From Hymenopellis radicata (Eukaryota > Basidiomycota > Agaricomycetes > Agaricales > Physalacriaceae), in contig JADNRX010000193.1 in assembly GCA_015501595.1 (NCBI GenBank), forward strand, positions 41,070-105,069: a stretch of DNA of 64,000 bases. Reading direction: 5' to 3'. This document shows, piece by piece, positions 43,599 through 55,160 of the stretch. Position 1 is the first letter of the stretch. Every line of letters starts with the position of its first letter. The notes beneath the pieces were generated by a model that saw only the letters and a list, made by a program, of their open reading frames with translations, was not told the origin of the DNA and made no database searches. The position numbers were made by a program, and so were the translations under genes.

Positions 43599-45355
43599 AT
43601 GTCATTAACGGGAGACGCTTTACAAAATATCCACTTGCTTGCTAAAGCGGTCAAGTCCAATCCCTCTTCATTCCCGCACCTTGCAGAGGTTTCCTCGTTC
43701 TGGCTTGGTCGCCGAATAGCAGGCAAGATCCTGGTACCCGACGATACGAGTCTGCTGCCTTGTCACTGTGCCTGCTTGGATTCCATCGCAGCGTATGCTT
43801 CTTTCCACCCCACACGAGCCCCCGGCATTCTCCAGAATCTCTCAAATCTATTGCCGACTCTCATAGAGTATGCGTCGCAGCTTTTTTCCGAATTCTCCGC
43901 AAACATGGACGAACTTACTCTGCCCGAATACATCCGCCATTGTTTCAACCCCTCTCATTCATAATCCATTGTCTATCGAACCTTGATCGCGAGGGGACGC
44001 TTTACACGCGCTTCATGGCGCCCTCCCTCGTTCCTTTGGTTTTTAAATCATGGATCAAGATCTTTGCACATTTGGAGTTTTACGGCAATGCGCCTGAGGG
44101 CATCTACGAGCTTCTGCTTCCCATGTTCGACGCTGCCGGAATGCAGGCTGGAGAGGTTTACGCGCCCGTCCTCTCGGCTGTTCCGTTTCGCGTGGTCATA
44201 ATGTGTATCCATAACATAATGCCAGTCCTGCGGAACGCGGTGCCCAGCTCCGACGGTCTTACCGCACCGCTCATGTTCTTGACTGCGACGTCGCTGTCGG
44301 CTACCCCATTCCGCGGTATATTATTCCGACATGGCGCTTTGGTATCGGTAGTTGTCCTTCTTCGGAGGCTCATTCGGAATCGCATTGAACTCTCCAAGAA
44401 GGAACAACAACTCGTGCCGTCGTGTATCACCTTCCTCCAGCTAAGTGTCTCCGAATCCGAGCACTGGCTGTATGAACTCCTGCGAATGGGCTTCTTGGAG
44501 ATACTGATTCGATGCCATAACCCAGCGGACAGTGATGCTAACGTCACCGCCCTCGTCAACGAGATGATAGGCACCGTGACAGTGCATTGCACAAACCCAG
44601 ATGTGTTTCGCCGTGTGCAGCGTACTATGCGCACGATTAGTGTAAACCTGGAGGACCTGCCTCTTGTGATACTACGTTCATGGGGCGTTCTGGAGGACAC
44701 CGTCAGCAAGCTGGCTCCATTCATGGCCAAGTGTCCCTGGCGTCAATTCCGTGTCTGTTCATATCCACAGGTTAGTCTCTATAATGCCTGAATGACCGCA
44801 TTGTCCTTGAATTGCCTCAACAGTGCCAGAAGGGGAGCTGCAAGTCATGCTGTAGCCGCTGTCAACGAAACTTTTACTGCTCTCCAACCTGTCAAAAGGC
44901 GGATCTTGCTCGTCATCGCACGGAATGCCTGGAAATAGCCCAGCTTCATCGATGTGAGGGCTCCTTTGCCTTTTAATTTGAATCGCTTTGTTCTAATTTG
45001 ATGGCAAGTGGGTGCACGGATCCCGATCAACCAAGATCAAAGCTGGCGAGATGCATATTACCATGGTCTCGTGCGCTATCTGGCATTTAACGAGAGCGAC
45101 GAGAGCAAGAAGATGCGGGAAATGAGAGCGTCATATTCGCGCTTGCACTCTTTGCCGCTTCGGGAAGTCGGGATTACGCTGAACCTTGCCGATCCCGCTC
45201 GACATGCTGCGGCTTTCCGGGTGACTGAGGCGATAGCAGGCGGGCCTGTGAGCGGTATCTCGCCCCAGGGATTGTGTATGGTGGTGAACGTGCCCTTCCC
45301 TAGTAGACAGGCTCTTGGTCAGAGCGTAATGGTTGTTTGTGACCCCAGGATTTAG
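43599..45355 (+). CDS. MYND-type zinc-finger protein, one frame break
   Basis: A basidiomycete MYND-domain protein, about 549 residues. Exons are 43599-44770, 44824-44953 and 45009-45355, with introns 44771-44823 and 44954-45008. The long N-terminal part is helical and repeat-like. The MYND finger straddles the first intron: CSYPQ, then CQKGSCKSCCSRCQRNFYCS, then CQKADLARHRTEC, supplying the usual Cys and His ligands for two zincs. Such fingers mediate protein-protein contacts; the partner is unknown. The first exon changes frame between RHCFNP and LSFIIHCLSNLDREG. The two frames join exactly if one C is added to the CCCC run near 43940, and the total exon length is one base short of a multiple of three. 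No GT..AG intron explains it, so an assembly indel or a real mutation is likely. Confidence 0.75.
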
Positions 45356-46807
45356 ACCATAGTGTCGAATATACAGTGTTATAGTATATCATTCGGTACT
45401 CGTGAATCAGGCTCCGTGACAAATAACAGAGTAGGTACTGCAGAGAAACGCAAGACAAAAGTTGCGAATTATGGCGGGGACAGTCATGGATGTTCGTGGA
45501 TAAGACGACAGGCTTTCGTTTCCACGCGTGCTGTGCACTGCCGACAGAGGAGCAGCCTCACACAAGGCTAAATCTAGCACAACCCACTTCGTGCATCCCC
45601 ATCACGAAGTAAGTAAGGCCATACGGAGGATGGCGTTATTGACATGCAAGCATTTGTTGTTGAGAAGAAGTTCCTGTGGCGGTCTACACGCACGGTTCAC
45701 GTCCGAAATTTTTGTTCACGTCCTCAGTACACACAAATCCTCATCTTCCTGGCATGTGCGAGACCTGCCTAATAGAGCCAACGACGAATCATATTTCGCA
45801 GTTGCGGCAGACGCGATGATGGGAGCAAGACGAAGAAAGAATGTTCACAACCTGGTCTCTTCCATACCCTACTCTGAGCTTTCGACACCGGTACGTAGAC
45901 CCTACAAGCCAAAAATACCCTCATCTGAGTCGAAACCCAATGCTAATGATCCACCCAGTCAAAGGTGGCACGGAGACTAGCAGGCGCCCGTATACATCGC
46001 GGTGGTATCTCAGACATCTAGACCGATTCGCGACGCAGAGCAATAAGGAGTTGTGCGAGTAACCCGCTCGAGCTGAGTTTTCTGGTATACAGGAGAGGCG
46101 TACTAAAGGATGCATCGTCCCTCTTCGACTGGCATTTTCACAGGGGCGGAGGATTCAATTGCTAGGAGGAGGCTAGCGAATAGATGACGGGTGGAGAGTA
46201 GTCGTCATGATATCTGCTGTGGATATAAGCTCATCGTGGACGGAAATAGCAATCGTATCAAAGTCGCATGCCTACGGACGATGATACATTAAGACTATAG
46301 AGAAGAAAAGAATAAATCAATAGGCTAGGCTTGGGTGGCTGAGTCGTGGGGGCTTGAACTTTGACAGTTTCGAATGGCCAAGAGGGTAACGAGGTGGCGC
46401 AGTAGATCGCCAGTGCATCCAGCATCCCCGTTTGTACAGCCTGCTAATTATACTTTTGACGTACTGCGGTCGAAGACCAGTGTAGATCCGAGGTGCCCGT
46501 CCCAGTTTCTAGGTTCGTTGTCAAGCAGGTGAGATACGGCGACTGAGGAAGGACTGAGCGCAGTCGAGAGCGAGCATACAATACGGAGATTATGCCCTAG
46601 ATTTAGAGCGCAGCGAGGGAGCGGATCGGTCGCCGGATGTCTTTGCCAAGCAGGTCCAAGCACCGCACCGCCTCCTCATTGCATCATGGTGTGATCATCA
46701 CTTTCTTCCTTCCTTCCTTCTTCCACCCGCTTACGATTCTACTTCCACATCCATAACACCTTTTTACTTTTTTCTCTTTCATCGCAGGATCGATATACCT
46801 TGACGCC
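45356..46807. other. intergenic region
   Basis: No supported gene. The 150-codon plus frame at 45528-45980 has no motif and no splice partner. The last about 110 bases before 46808 are rich in TTCCTTCCTTC and fit a fungal promoter/5'UTR. Confidence 0.5.
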
Positions 46808-47955
46808 ATGAATAATGCATGGAACCGCTGGACATCCCGCCCGCCGCCGCCGGCTGGCGCCCCGCCTGCGTACGCGCTGGCCACCCGGAGGAATCTGCGA
46901 CCTATAGTCATGTTCACTGCGTCGCTGAGTGCCATGTGGGCGCTTTTCTCTGGCGTACGTCTCTGCGTATCCGTTCCTTTCACTGTCAAGTAACAGCCGC
47001 TTGCAGATTGGCAACTTCCGGAGCATCAAAGTGGCCAACGACGGCGGGTTTAAATCGCTGGTGACGTTTGCGATTGTGATGGGGGCACTGCACATGGGTG
47101 TGTTTGTGTGTGAGCTGTTTGGGGTCGTGGCGGCGTGGACGCAGAGGCTGCCGCTGATCAGGGCGTATGCGTTCCTTTCTGGGTTTACGGCGCTGGTGGT
47201 TGTGGCGGTGGGGCTGGTGAGAGTCGTGGTGCATTTTACGCTCAAGGTGGGGCGTTCCTACATCCGGCTCTGTTCTTCGCTGACGAATGGTGTGTGTGCA
47301 GAATGATATCATCAGGGAATGCACGGATTTCACCACGAATTCGGACGTGCTTTATTATCCCTTTGGATTCTGGGGCCCCGTTAGCCATGAGACGATCGAT
47401 AGCCAAGATGCGCAGGAATGTACGTCGCCTTTCCTCCTTTCATGTCCTTATCTCTGACGCCTCATAGGGTGCAACGACTCATGGAACCACGACTCGTGGG
47501 CAAACATTGTCGGCCTTTTAATAACCCTCGTCCTTGCCGGCCTATTCACCGTTATCGCATTCTCATACTACCGTCAAGCCCTCGACCCCGCCTCTGCACG
47601 CGTCCCTGCGGCGAACAACAACCATCCTGCACAGCACTACAACCCGGCATATCCCGGTGGGCAGGCGCCGTACAACGCGTCTGTGCCGACGCTGGGTTAT
47701 GATTATAACCAGGGGTATATGGGCGCGGGAGGGTATGCACCGCCGCAGGGACCGCCTCCTGGGTTTACCCATCCGCCGTTCGCTGAAGATAAAGGCGATG
47801 TTGATGGGAAGCCGCCGGGGTATGAGGGCGGTGGGGTGGGGTATGGAGTGGATAAGAAGGATGGGGAGGATCCGTTTTCGGATTTTGAGAGTAGGGGAGA
47901 TGGACGTGTGCATGTGGAGGCGCAGGGAACGGGGAATACGAATCCGTTCCGTTGA
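46808..47955 (+). CDS. four-TM membrane protein, tetraspanin-like topology
   Basis: An uncharacterised integral membrane protein, 330 residues. Exons are 46808-46954, 47007-47246, 47302-47419 and 47468-47955, with introns of 48-55 nt and GT..AG ends; the total is a multiple of three. Predicted membrane segments are LRPIVMFTASLSAMWALFSG, LVTFAIVMGALHMGVFV, LSGFTALVVVAVGLVRVVV and IVGLLITLVLAGLFTVIAF. A loop of about 45 residues with conserved-looking Cys (IIRECTDF and EWCNDSW) lies between segments 3 and 4. The cytoplasmic tail is rich in Pro, Gly and Tyr, with repeats of GGYAPPQGPPPG type. Four segments plus a large Cys-containing loop recall tetraspanins, but the CCG motif is absent. I would call it a conserved fungal membrane protein of unknown function. 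The frame is intact. Confidence 0.85.
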
Positions 47956-48594
47956 GTGTAGGATGCATGATGGACTATTTTTTTCTGCTATTGATTATGT
48001 TTACGAGTTGAATGATGATGCTGATATTTCTTTCCATGGCGGGCATCTCTCAGAGTTGTGGTGTACGACTTTTCCTTGATCCTAGGTGCTTGACTTGCGT
48101 TTGCTTTTTCTGCAGTTCATGCGTTCGATTTACGGATTCTTTACCATCTGGTCGTCTTGATCGTAGAACGGATTTCTTGTCTCTTTTGAGATGGGGCGTG
48201 GATGTGATCTTGGAATCTGGATAGTGGATCAGGGATGGATGGACAGTTAAATCGTTCGAGGCGACAATTCCGCGCAAGTGTTGAATGACATTGATGATGA
48301 TTGCTGAATACAATGTACTTGTTGCTAGGACAGAGAATAATCACATCATTCAAAGGCGGGTCCAAACAGTAAGGGCTGAGTTCGCGAGCAATGAGCACTG
48401 GCTACCGGAAAATGCCGAGCCGAGAAATTGCCGCTTTGAGGATCACGTCAGCAGGATCACTTTTAGCTGCCACAGCCTCCTTCTGCGCTTCCACGACTGG
48501 AATTAGGGACGTTGACTGGCTTGGGGACTCGGCGAATTAAGCCCGACGCGAACGCGAGAGCCAGGTTGACATAAAATAAACGGCCGCCGACACA
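47956..48594. other. intergenic region, membrane protein to VPS74
   Basis: AT-rich 3'UTR-like stretch to about 48080. No gene is visible beyond that. The last bases before 48595 (CATAAAATAAACGG) may be promoter or 5'UTR. Confidence 0.5.
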
Positions 48595-49864
48595 ATGTCA
48601 GCAGGCGGACTACAGCGCCGGCGCGGGGCAGCGTCCATGAGCTCGTCGCCTACGACGCCGAGTGGGGAAGGGAATGGGAGCAGTTTGGGGAATGGGAATG
48701 GACATCCGGAGAGGCGGCAGACAGAGTGGGCGGGCGCGGTGCATGCGGGTGCGTTTTGTTTGCTTGTCAGTCCCAACAAGGCTGACATTCGGCAGGCTCG
48801 GCCTTTGCAGGCGGGTCCAAGATCGCTTACGACCCGCGAGATTTAGTCGGCGCCGACGAGCAGACGCCAAAACTGACGTTAATGGAGGAAGTACTTTTAC
48901 TTGGGATTAAAGATAAACAAGGGTACCTCTCCTTTTGGAACGACAACATCTCGTACGCACTACGCGGCTGCATCCTCATCGAACTCGCCCTCCGGCGGCG
49001 CATCGGTCTCCTCAAGCCCTCCGCGCCCTCCGCGTCCACCTCTCCCTACTCCGCATACCAGTCCCGCTCCACCCCCCTCGCAGACCGCCTCGTCGTCGTC
49101 CTGAACCCAGCCCAAACGGGGGAAACCCTCCTCGACGAAACGCTGCGGATGATGCACGCGCAGCAGAACCCCAACCCGCCTCCCGCGCCGGGCGCCACCG
49201 ACGAGCGGCACCTCGGCGTCAACGCGTGGATCGACCTTCTCAGCGGGAGACCTGGAACGTGATGAAGATTGGATTTCAGCTGAAACAAGTACGAGAGCGC
49301 TTGGCCAAGGGCCTGGTGGACAAGGGCGTGCTAAGGACGGAGAAGCGCAATTTCCTCTTGTTTGATATGGCGACCCATCCTGTGGCGGACGTGAGGACAA
49401 AGGAGGATATCGTGAGGCGGGTCGTGGCCCTGGTCAGCGCGACGACGAGCAGTGTCCCGAAGGAGGCGGCGGGCGAGCCGGGCATGCGCGATGCGGTGTT
49501 GAGAGCTGTGTGTTTGGTGTGTGCGAGTTATACGGCGAGTGTCCTGGATAACGCGTTTGGGAGACTAGGATACGAGGAGCGGGAGGCTGCATTTGGGAGG
49601 GCGGACGAGATTCTGGCAGAGTTTAGTGTCTGGCCGTACGGAGGCGAGGGTGCTGGCGCGAGCAGTAGTACGCCCGGCCGCAGAAAAGGTGGCAGTCGCA
49701 TTGCCATGGGGAGCACGGGCGATGGGCGGGAGAGTGTCGTTGGCTTACTGTCAGAGGTGAGGAAGGCCATGGGCGAGGGTGGTGCCGATCCGGGAGAGGA
49801 CACGACGTATGAGCTTGTTGCCGCTGTGCTCGATGTTCTGGCAAAGTTGGATTCGTTGATATAG
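48595..49864 (+). CDS. VPS74: VPS74/GPP34 (GOLPH3) homologue, one frame break
   Basis: Peripheral Golgi protein that binds PI4P and retains glycosyltransferases in the Golgi by linking them to COPI (known for yeast Vps74 and animal GOLPH3). The GPP34 domain starts at LTLMEEVLLLGIKDKQGYLS and continues with SYALRGCILIELALRRRI, then NFLLFDMATHPVAD and ETWNVMKIGFQLKQVRERLA. The N-terminus is Gly/Ser-rich and basic, as in the family. Exon 1 is 48595-48748, with intron 48749-48795. The second exon changes frame at 49244-49250: the sequence reads AGCGGGAGACC, whereas adding one G (AGC GGG GAG ACC) restores NAWIDLLSG-ETWNVMK. There is no intron there, and the total is one base short of a multiple of three. 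As the gene is probably important, an assembly error is more likely than loss. Confidence 0.88.
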
Positions 49865-50455
49865 GTTGTTGCTCAGATTGAACAAAGTATAATACCGTGC
49901 TAATTTATTCTGGTGGATTTTCCTTTCATTATAGTTTGTTCATAAGCTCGATAGCGCGATCTACAAGTTTATGGATTCAATGGTCCCCATGCGGCGCTGT
50001 TCGTGTTCCGTCCTCATCATCAACCGTAGTTAGGACTCTCTTCAGCCCTCAACTCTTGTGAGTCAATGATACCCAGACGAGGTAGCTGACTTGTCAAGGA
50101 GAACCTCTTCTTCTGGTGTCGCTTATGCTCTCGCACGATATCAATCATGTTCCTAACACGACTCGCGCGCTATGCTTCTCACCTCTGTTTTCATATATGA
50201 ACACTCGTAGGATTGCTAGTCGTACGTTCCCATGATTCTGTTAGCTCCCGTATCACATTCTCTTTTTTGTTGTTGAAACCTCTACTTTGCTTCAGATATG
50301 AAATCGCTGTTTTACTGAAAAAGTGTTCCCCCCATTCGGCGCACTCACAAAGTCAGGACACCTACGCAAGCTCATAGTGAGACATCAACTCGCTCGATGA
50401 TGAGGTCTCGCCACAAAGGCAGCGCTCAGGAAGGACAAAAATGCAGCGGACCATG
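49865..50455. other. intergenic region
   Basis: AT-rich 3'UTR-like sequence after VPS74, then no supported gene. Confidence 0.5.
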
Positions 50456-51097
50456 TCAATGTGGGTGCCTCCACGCAACATCGGGAGCGCATGGTTGATG
50501 CAAGCGACCACTTATTTCTTCCCTCGCGTCAGACATTTCTCGTCGTCGTTCCTCGCTTCGTTTATGGTGCGAGTCATGTAGAGGAAATACCACAAGGTCT
50601 TCTTCCGATTTCATGGACGTTCGTGAGGTCGTGGAATTGGCGAGTTTTGCTCGGGATTGTTGTGACCTATTCTCATCACTGGATGATGGTCGTCTTCGTG
50701 AGGTCGGCATTTGGATGCATGCCCATCCTTCAATTGCTTCACGAAGCATGGCCAGCATATAAAACTTCCGATGAGAACTGGGATTCGCCTGGTTTTGGCG
50801 AGGCAAGCTTGCTCCTAGCCGTTTCTTATAATGTATACGTAGCTTCTTGCCATTCAACCTCTGCATGAAGTGTGCAAGCTGATGATAAGACGGCGGCACA
50901 AACTCTGGCGCACGGTCGCGTAGTCGCTCTGGAAGGGCGTTATCTGCCTTGTCACGGGCCAACGCAACTCGTGGAAGAATACGGGAGCGGCACCTATCTT
51001 TGGTGTTTCGCTTCCTCCGCGTAAAAACAAGTACTACAATACGGAGGGCGAGGATAACCTGCGCTCGAATACCGAGACACCAATCGTCGGGGTCGGC
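50456..51097 (-). CDS. possible gene of unknown function
   Basis: A minus-strand frame of 213 codons is open from a splice-acceptor-like GTATAG at 51103-51098 to a stop at 50456. It reads DDWCLGIRAQVILALRIVVL then TRRKRNTKDRCRSR and, further on, FVPPSYHQLAHFMQRLNGKK. The first part could be a membrane segment followed by basic residues. The opposite strand also has shorter frames (for example KNKYYNTEGEDNLRSNTET), so the coding strand is not certain. No family was recognised. Confidence 0.3.
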   Translation of the reverse strand, partial: ADPDDWCLGIRAQVILALRIVVLVFTRRKRNTKDRCRSRILPRVALARDKADNALPERLRDRAPEFVPPSYHQLAHFMQRLNGKKLRIHYKKRLGASLPRQNQANPSSHRKFYMLAMLREAIEGWACIQMPTSRRRPSSSDENRSQQSRAKLANSTTSRTSMKSEEDLVVFPLHDSHHKRSEERRREMSDAREEISGRLHQPCAPDVAWRHPH

Positions 51098-51410
51098 CTA
51101 TACTACGTATAGTATGCCGTCCACAGGAAATTCTTCTACGCCCTATGATCCCGCTTTCCGAGCGCGGGGCTATGATGAATACTATTCTGTAGGTGGCGCT
51201 GAATAAGTCCAACTTGTGAGTCTGAGGGATTCAGGTGACATTGTATATACGCCTTTCTTTGTAGAAGACGTATATATTTCCATATTACTCATACAAGGTT
51301 AGATTTTATCATGACCATTCATTCCCGCATGCAGAATGGACTCGGAGACATTGTTCCCTGTGCCTATCAAGGTGCTATGAAGTACATCCATTCGGATACG
51401 GACGTACGAA

Positions 51411-52465
51411 CTATAATTCCAACTGAAAGCGGTAAATACGCTCAGAAGGGGGATCCGTCTTGGTTACTCGCCCATCCACCGACTTCCACAAGTCTCGTTC
51501 GATGAAAAGTACCGACCCGTCTCGCCTAACCAAAATAACCGTGGATAGGCGTGTCCCATAGACTTTGTCCGCCTCAGGAAGCGTGGACGGGATGGAAAAA
51601 GGTAAAACCTGGATTGTACGACGCAAGTCTTCGCGCTGCTCCACAGGTTCAGGCGAGTGTTCACTAGTTCCAAGGCTGTCAGTCATTTTTCGAGCATGGA
51701 TTGCCCAGGGTAAATACACGCACGTCAAAAGCTGGAATAGCTGAGCCGTTAGTGCTCCTTCATTCAGCGGTGCACCGTCGATGATGGACGCGAAGATTTC
51801 TTTGCCGCGCTTGACTTTGGGCCAGTCACCACCACCGTGTGCGTCTATCCCATTCGAAAAGCCTCCGCATGTGCGTTCGTCACCGTCGAGGCTCCGAATA
51901 TGCAGGATACCGCCTGCACCGTTATTTGAGACGAAGGACGCCTCAAAATGTAGCGGGTTGATGGGACTCTGAGGCGCAAGAAGCAGGAGATTGAATCCGG
52001 CGAACTGGGCGTCCCGCGGGATGATCTTGCCCACTTCGTCTTCGAGAGGACTAGATGAGTCTGATAGAAGAAAGGACGAGACGAGAGTTCCCCTGGTAGA
52101 TTCAAACGTTTGGTACGGTTCGGTTATATTCGTCCTAACACAGCAATGAGGACGTATCTTGGGATAGAAGGCATGAGACGTACAGGACAGCAAGTCTTCC
52201 GGACCGATTGAGCCCTAACCACGTCCCTCCGCCTCTCAAATCGATCCCTGACAAAATCTGGCCTGAGGTGGCTCCTCGTTCACCTGACGAGTCATGGTCG
52301 AAGTTATGGAAGTGGGCATCGGAGGTGGGTCGGGTGAGATACTCGTCGCGGTTCGTACACATCATTCTGGGGATTAGCGTCATCTTATGTTCGTTGAGAA
52401 AAGGCGGAAGCGCTGATGTACAGTGCATAGTCCGGGTGCTCCAGGGTCCAGAAAACGATGCACAT
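51411..52465 (-). CDS. TANGO2: TANGO2-family NRDE protein
   Basis: Homologue of the TANGO2 (transport and Golgi organisation 2, NRDE) family, implicated in haem trafficking and lipid homeostasis in other eukaryotes; its role here is inferred from family. Exons are 52465-52422, 52366-52184 and 52134-51411, with introns of 55 and 49 nt, giving 316 residues. The family signature NRDE is present as CTNRDEYLTRPTSDAHF, only 17 residues after the start (MCIVFWTLEHPDYAL). It is followed by GATSGQILSGIDLRGGGTWL, the characteristic G-rich T-W-L block. The C-terminal half contains GFSNGIDAH and YGTRLSTVILV, both typical. The Cys at position 2 follows Met as in N-terminal-nucleophile-like relatives. The length matches the family, and the frame is intact. 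Confidence 0.92.
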
Positions 52466-53708
52466 AATTAGACGCGACTGGGCTCGAATGTGAGTGCGAA
52501 GTGGTATTGACCCAGTTGAGCATACATTCAAAAGTTGTGCCGTAGAACCAAAGAAAGATCTCGGTAGCAGTAGATACCTTGAAGAAGGACACGATAATTG
52601 TGAATATGGAGCTCGTAAAGCAAGACAGGACTCACCTTAGACACAGATCAATGCTCCTTAGCTTGCAGTACAAAGGGTCCGGTTACAAAGGTCGCTGTAA
52701 GTGGGAAAGACCCGCCTGCCAAATTCAGACCAGTGATCACGCGTCGATCACTTTCTCTTCCGCCCACGATCTTGTAGTTCCTTTTGGGGTCGCGCACAGG
52801 ATCTCCAATCCCAATCATTCTTGTAAATGATGGCGCCAGGCGTGCCGACAGTAACTCGTACAATCATATCGTCAGGTCATCCCGAAATCAACCTCTTGCT
52901 TTCTTGCGCCATCTAGCCTCGTTTCCTGTTCTGGACGTCCCAGCCTCTCAGTTGCTTCAATGATCGCTCTTCGCTTTATCGGTAAAGGTATCCAAATGCC
53001 ATCATTCCCCAGAACTTGGCGACGCAGAAGGTTATCGTCTTGCGACAAACAGGAAGAAGTCGCCGTAGGCCTATTCGGCTAGTTTACAGGCATCAGACAG
53101 GCGGAAATGCTGCACCGCGTCTAGCAGACTCTTTGGCTTCGGCACATTGGATGGAGGACCCGCTCAGTGTTCGGGGCGTTGTCTACGAGACGCGTTCCTT
53201 TCCCATTTGGCTTCGCGCCTGTGGGAGCGACACTGCCAATGTTTCCGTTTTCTGTTCTGGCGGCTGTCATATTCCGCACGTATGCGTTTCTTAACGTTGA
53301 TTCTACCGCTTGCTCTAATCGCTCTCCCAGACAAGTTGATAGATTTGTCGGCGCAGTGTGGGACGGCGGTGCTACGAGGGTTAACCTTCCGCCCCCTCCG
53401 TGGTTGATGTATCCGCCGCGCTCTTCTCCGCCTCCACGATGGTGAATATACTGAGCATTGGTGCAGAAGTCAACATGTTGATCATTGTTCAGGTTCACAT
53501 CATCGCTGCTCGGTACCTTCAACGCGGAGGGCGGAGCCCGTGCGTTCATGTTAGGCAAGTTCTTATTCCAGTTCACGCTTAAATTAGTACTTATCCAGAA
53601 TAGACTCGACCTCGCGACATCTCGCTAGACCTGGACCCATCTATTTGATGGAGTCGGTTCTATGACACTCTGGCCGGCTGTGGGAGACGGCGTAGTCGCA
53701 TTCGCTTG
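52466..53708. other. intergenic region
   Basis: The 151-codon minus frame at 53121-53576 is hydrophilic with a GGG-rich stretch, and plus frames overlap it. None shows a motif, so I do not call a gene. Confidence 0.4.
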
Positions 53709-53925
53709 CACGGCCTCTTACATCAGTATGGATTTCGATCTGACAACACTGAGGCCCGTCAACGCAGTGCCTTTCTATACCCTAACTTCGCACGCGAAAT
53801 GCGCGGACGACTCGGAGTTCCTTCCACGGCTATTCTCCCACTGGTCAGACCTTCTGGGCCATGGGTCGCTCTGACGGTCTCTTGGGAGCTGACTCCCATC
53901 ATGGATATCCTTGAGGGGCTGTGGA
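53709..53925 (+). repeat. 210-bp duplicated segment, copy 1
   Basis: Matches 56298-56505 in the same orientation at high identity with several small indels. Both copies keep the peptide GVPSTAILPLVRPSGPWVAL or its close variant, so they may derive from a coding exon. No larger gene could be assembled. Confidence 0.85.
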
Positions 53926-54120
53926 AAGCTGGAAGCGGTCAACCTCGGTATCCATCACATGCTTTGCCACAGCTTTTTATTAGCGATGCTAGTCTAAGGC
54001 ACCTCTATAAGAGCTTTTCACATACGCGAGATGATTCATCCCTTGTCGCTCGCAACCGAAGTACGTGCGCCTTCCTACTCGTGCATGTTATAAAATTGAT
54101 TCAGATCAAAGCAGCGCCAT

Positions 54121-55017
54121 TTAACACCCTGCCTCCGTAGCTGGCCTACCACCCTCTGTTGGAATAGTAGTCGTACGGCGCGGTGTGACCAGGAGTGAAA
54201 CAGTTGGTGCAGTAGTACTCCCCTTGGCGGCGAAGCTCTGCTCCATCTGCAGTGCAGCGGCGTCGACACTAACACCACCAGACTTTGAGTTTCCGGCGGC
54301 GCGAGTACGTTGCAGGTTTAAAATCTGCGAAACGGTCGTTGAGAGAGTCGTTTTCCTGGTAAACTTGAACCCAGAAACGAACTGGTACCAGGTCTCGGGA
54401 GAGTCGGGTTCGGAAGGAAGAGTGGTAATGAGGATGGCAGCGGCGAAGAGTTGTGGAATGTCGAAGCCGGCGGTCGCGATGTTGTGAATGGCGGTCTGAA
54501 ACGACGAAATATGCGTCTCCAGATCGTCTCCAGACTTGTACGGGCGGGTAAGTTGCTTGAATTGAATCATAAGCGAACCAGAACCACGCTGCCCGTACTC
54601 GTTGCGAAGAGTACGCCATCCAGCGGCGGCTGACTTGCCCACGAGCTTCACAATCATCGACGGATTGACGCATTGCATCATCATCGACGAAAGGTAGCCA
54701 TCGACCGTGATCCAGGAGACAAACGTCTTCTCCTCGGGGTGCGGGCGCGGCATGCGACCTCTAAGGACATCGAGTCCCTGAATGGTACGAGCCGCGGTCT
54801 CGAAAAGCGCACTCCAAGGCATATAATTTTCCTGGCCCTGTAACGCGGTGCGCTCGTGCGTGGGGAACAAGGCGTGAGCACCCGTCATGGGCAGCCAGTT
54901 CTCCCGAAGCGGAATGACGGGACTAGCGGATTCGTCGGGCTCTGTCCCAAAGACATCACCCTCCTCGCTCTCCTCGTCGGCGAGCGGCTGTTGCGTTTGT
55001 GGGTCGGGGTCGGTCAT
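54121..55017 (-). CDS. Ty1/copia-type gag-like protein (retrotransposon remnant)
   Basis: A 298-codon frame encodes a gag-like protein of LTR retrotransposons. Motifs are LQGQENYMPWSALFETAART near residue 60, GWRTLRNEYGQRGSGSLM, FKQLTRPYKSGDDLETHI and AAILITTLPSEPDSPETWYQ. These are the usual UBN2/retrotran-gag landmarks of copia elements. No zinc knuckle (CX2CX4HX4C) is present, and no protease, integrase or reverse transcriptase follows downstream. The protein stops at 54121, so the pol region has been lost or was never here. Upstream, 55161-55350 looks like part of an LTR. The gag frame itself is uninterrupted, which suggests recent insertion or domestication, but the simplest reading is a truncated element. 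Confidence 0.8.
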   Translation of the reverse strand: MTDPDPQTQQPLADEESEEGDVFGTEPDESASPVIPLRENWLPMTGAHALFPTHERTALQGQENYMPWSALFETAARTIQGLDVLRGRMPRPHPEEKTFVSWITVDGYLSSMMMQCVNPSMIVKLVGKSAAAGWRTLRNEYGQRGSGSLMIQFKQLTRPYKSGDDLETHISSFQTAIHNIATAGFDIPQLFAAAILITTLPSEPDSPETWYQFVSGFKFTRKTTLSTTVSQILNLQRTRAAGNSKSGGVSVDAAALQMEQSFAAKGSTTAPTVSLLVTPRRTTTIPTEGGRPATEAGC

Positions 55018-55160
55018 GGTCGGTCAGTGATGATCGGGTAATCGCGATGAGATCGATAAACGATGATAACGGGCGGCGACGACGATGAAGAAGAATATAA
55101 ATGATGATTCCGGAGTCTTGATATTCGGTGGTTAATTAGGCAGAGCCGGGGCCCATAACC

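Noticed and set aside
48935..49260. N-terminal part of the 309-codon plus frame in VPS74
   Set aside because: Arg/Pro-rich out-of-frame reading of the GPP34 domain; only its part after about 49250 is real VPS74 sequence.
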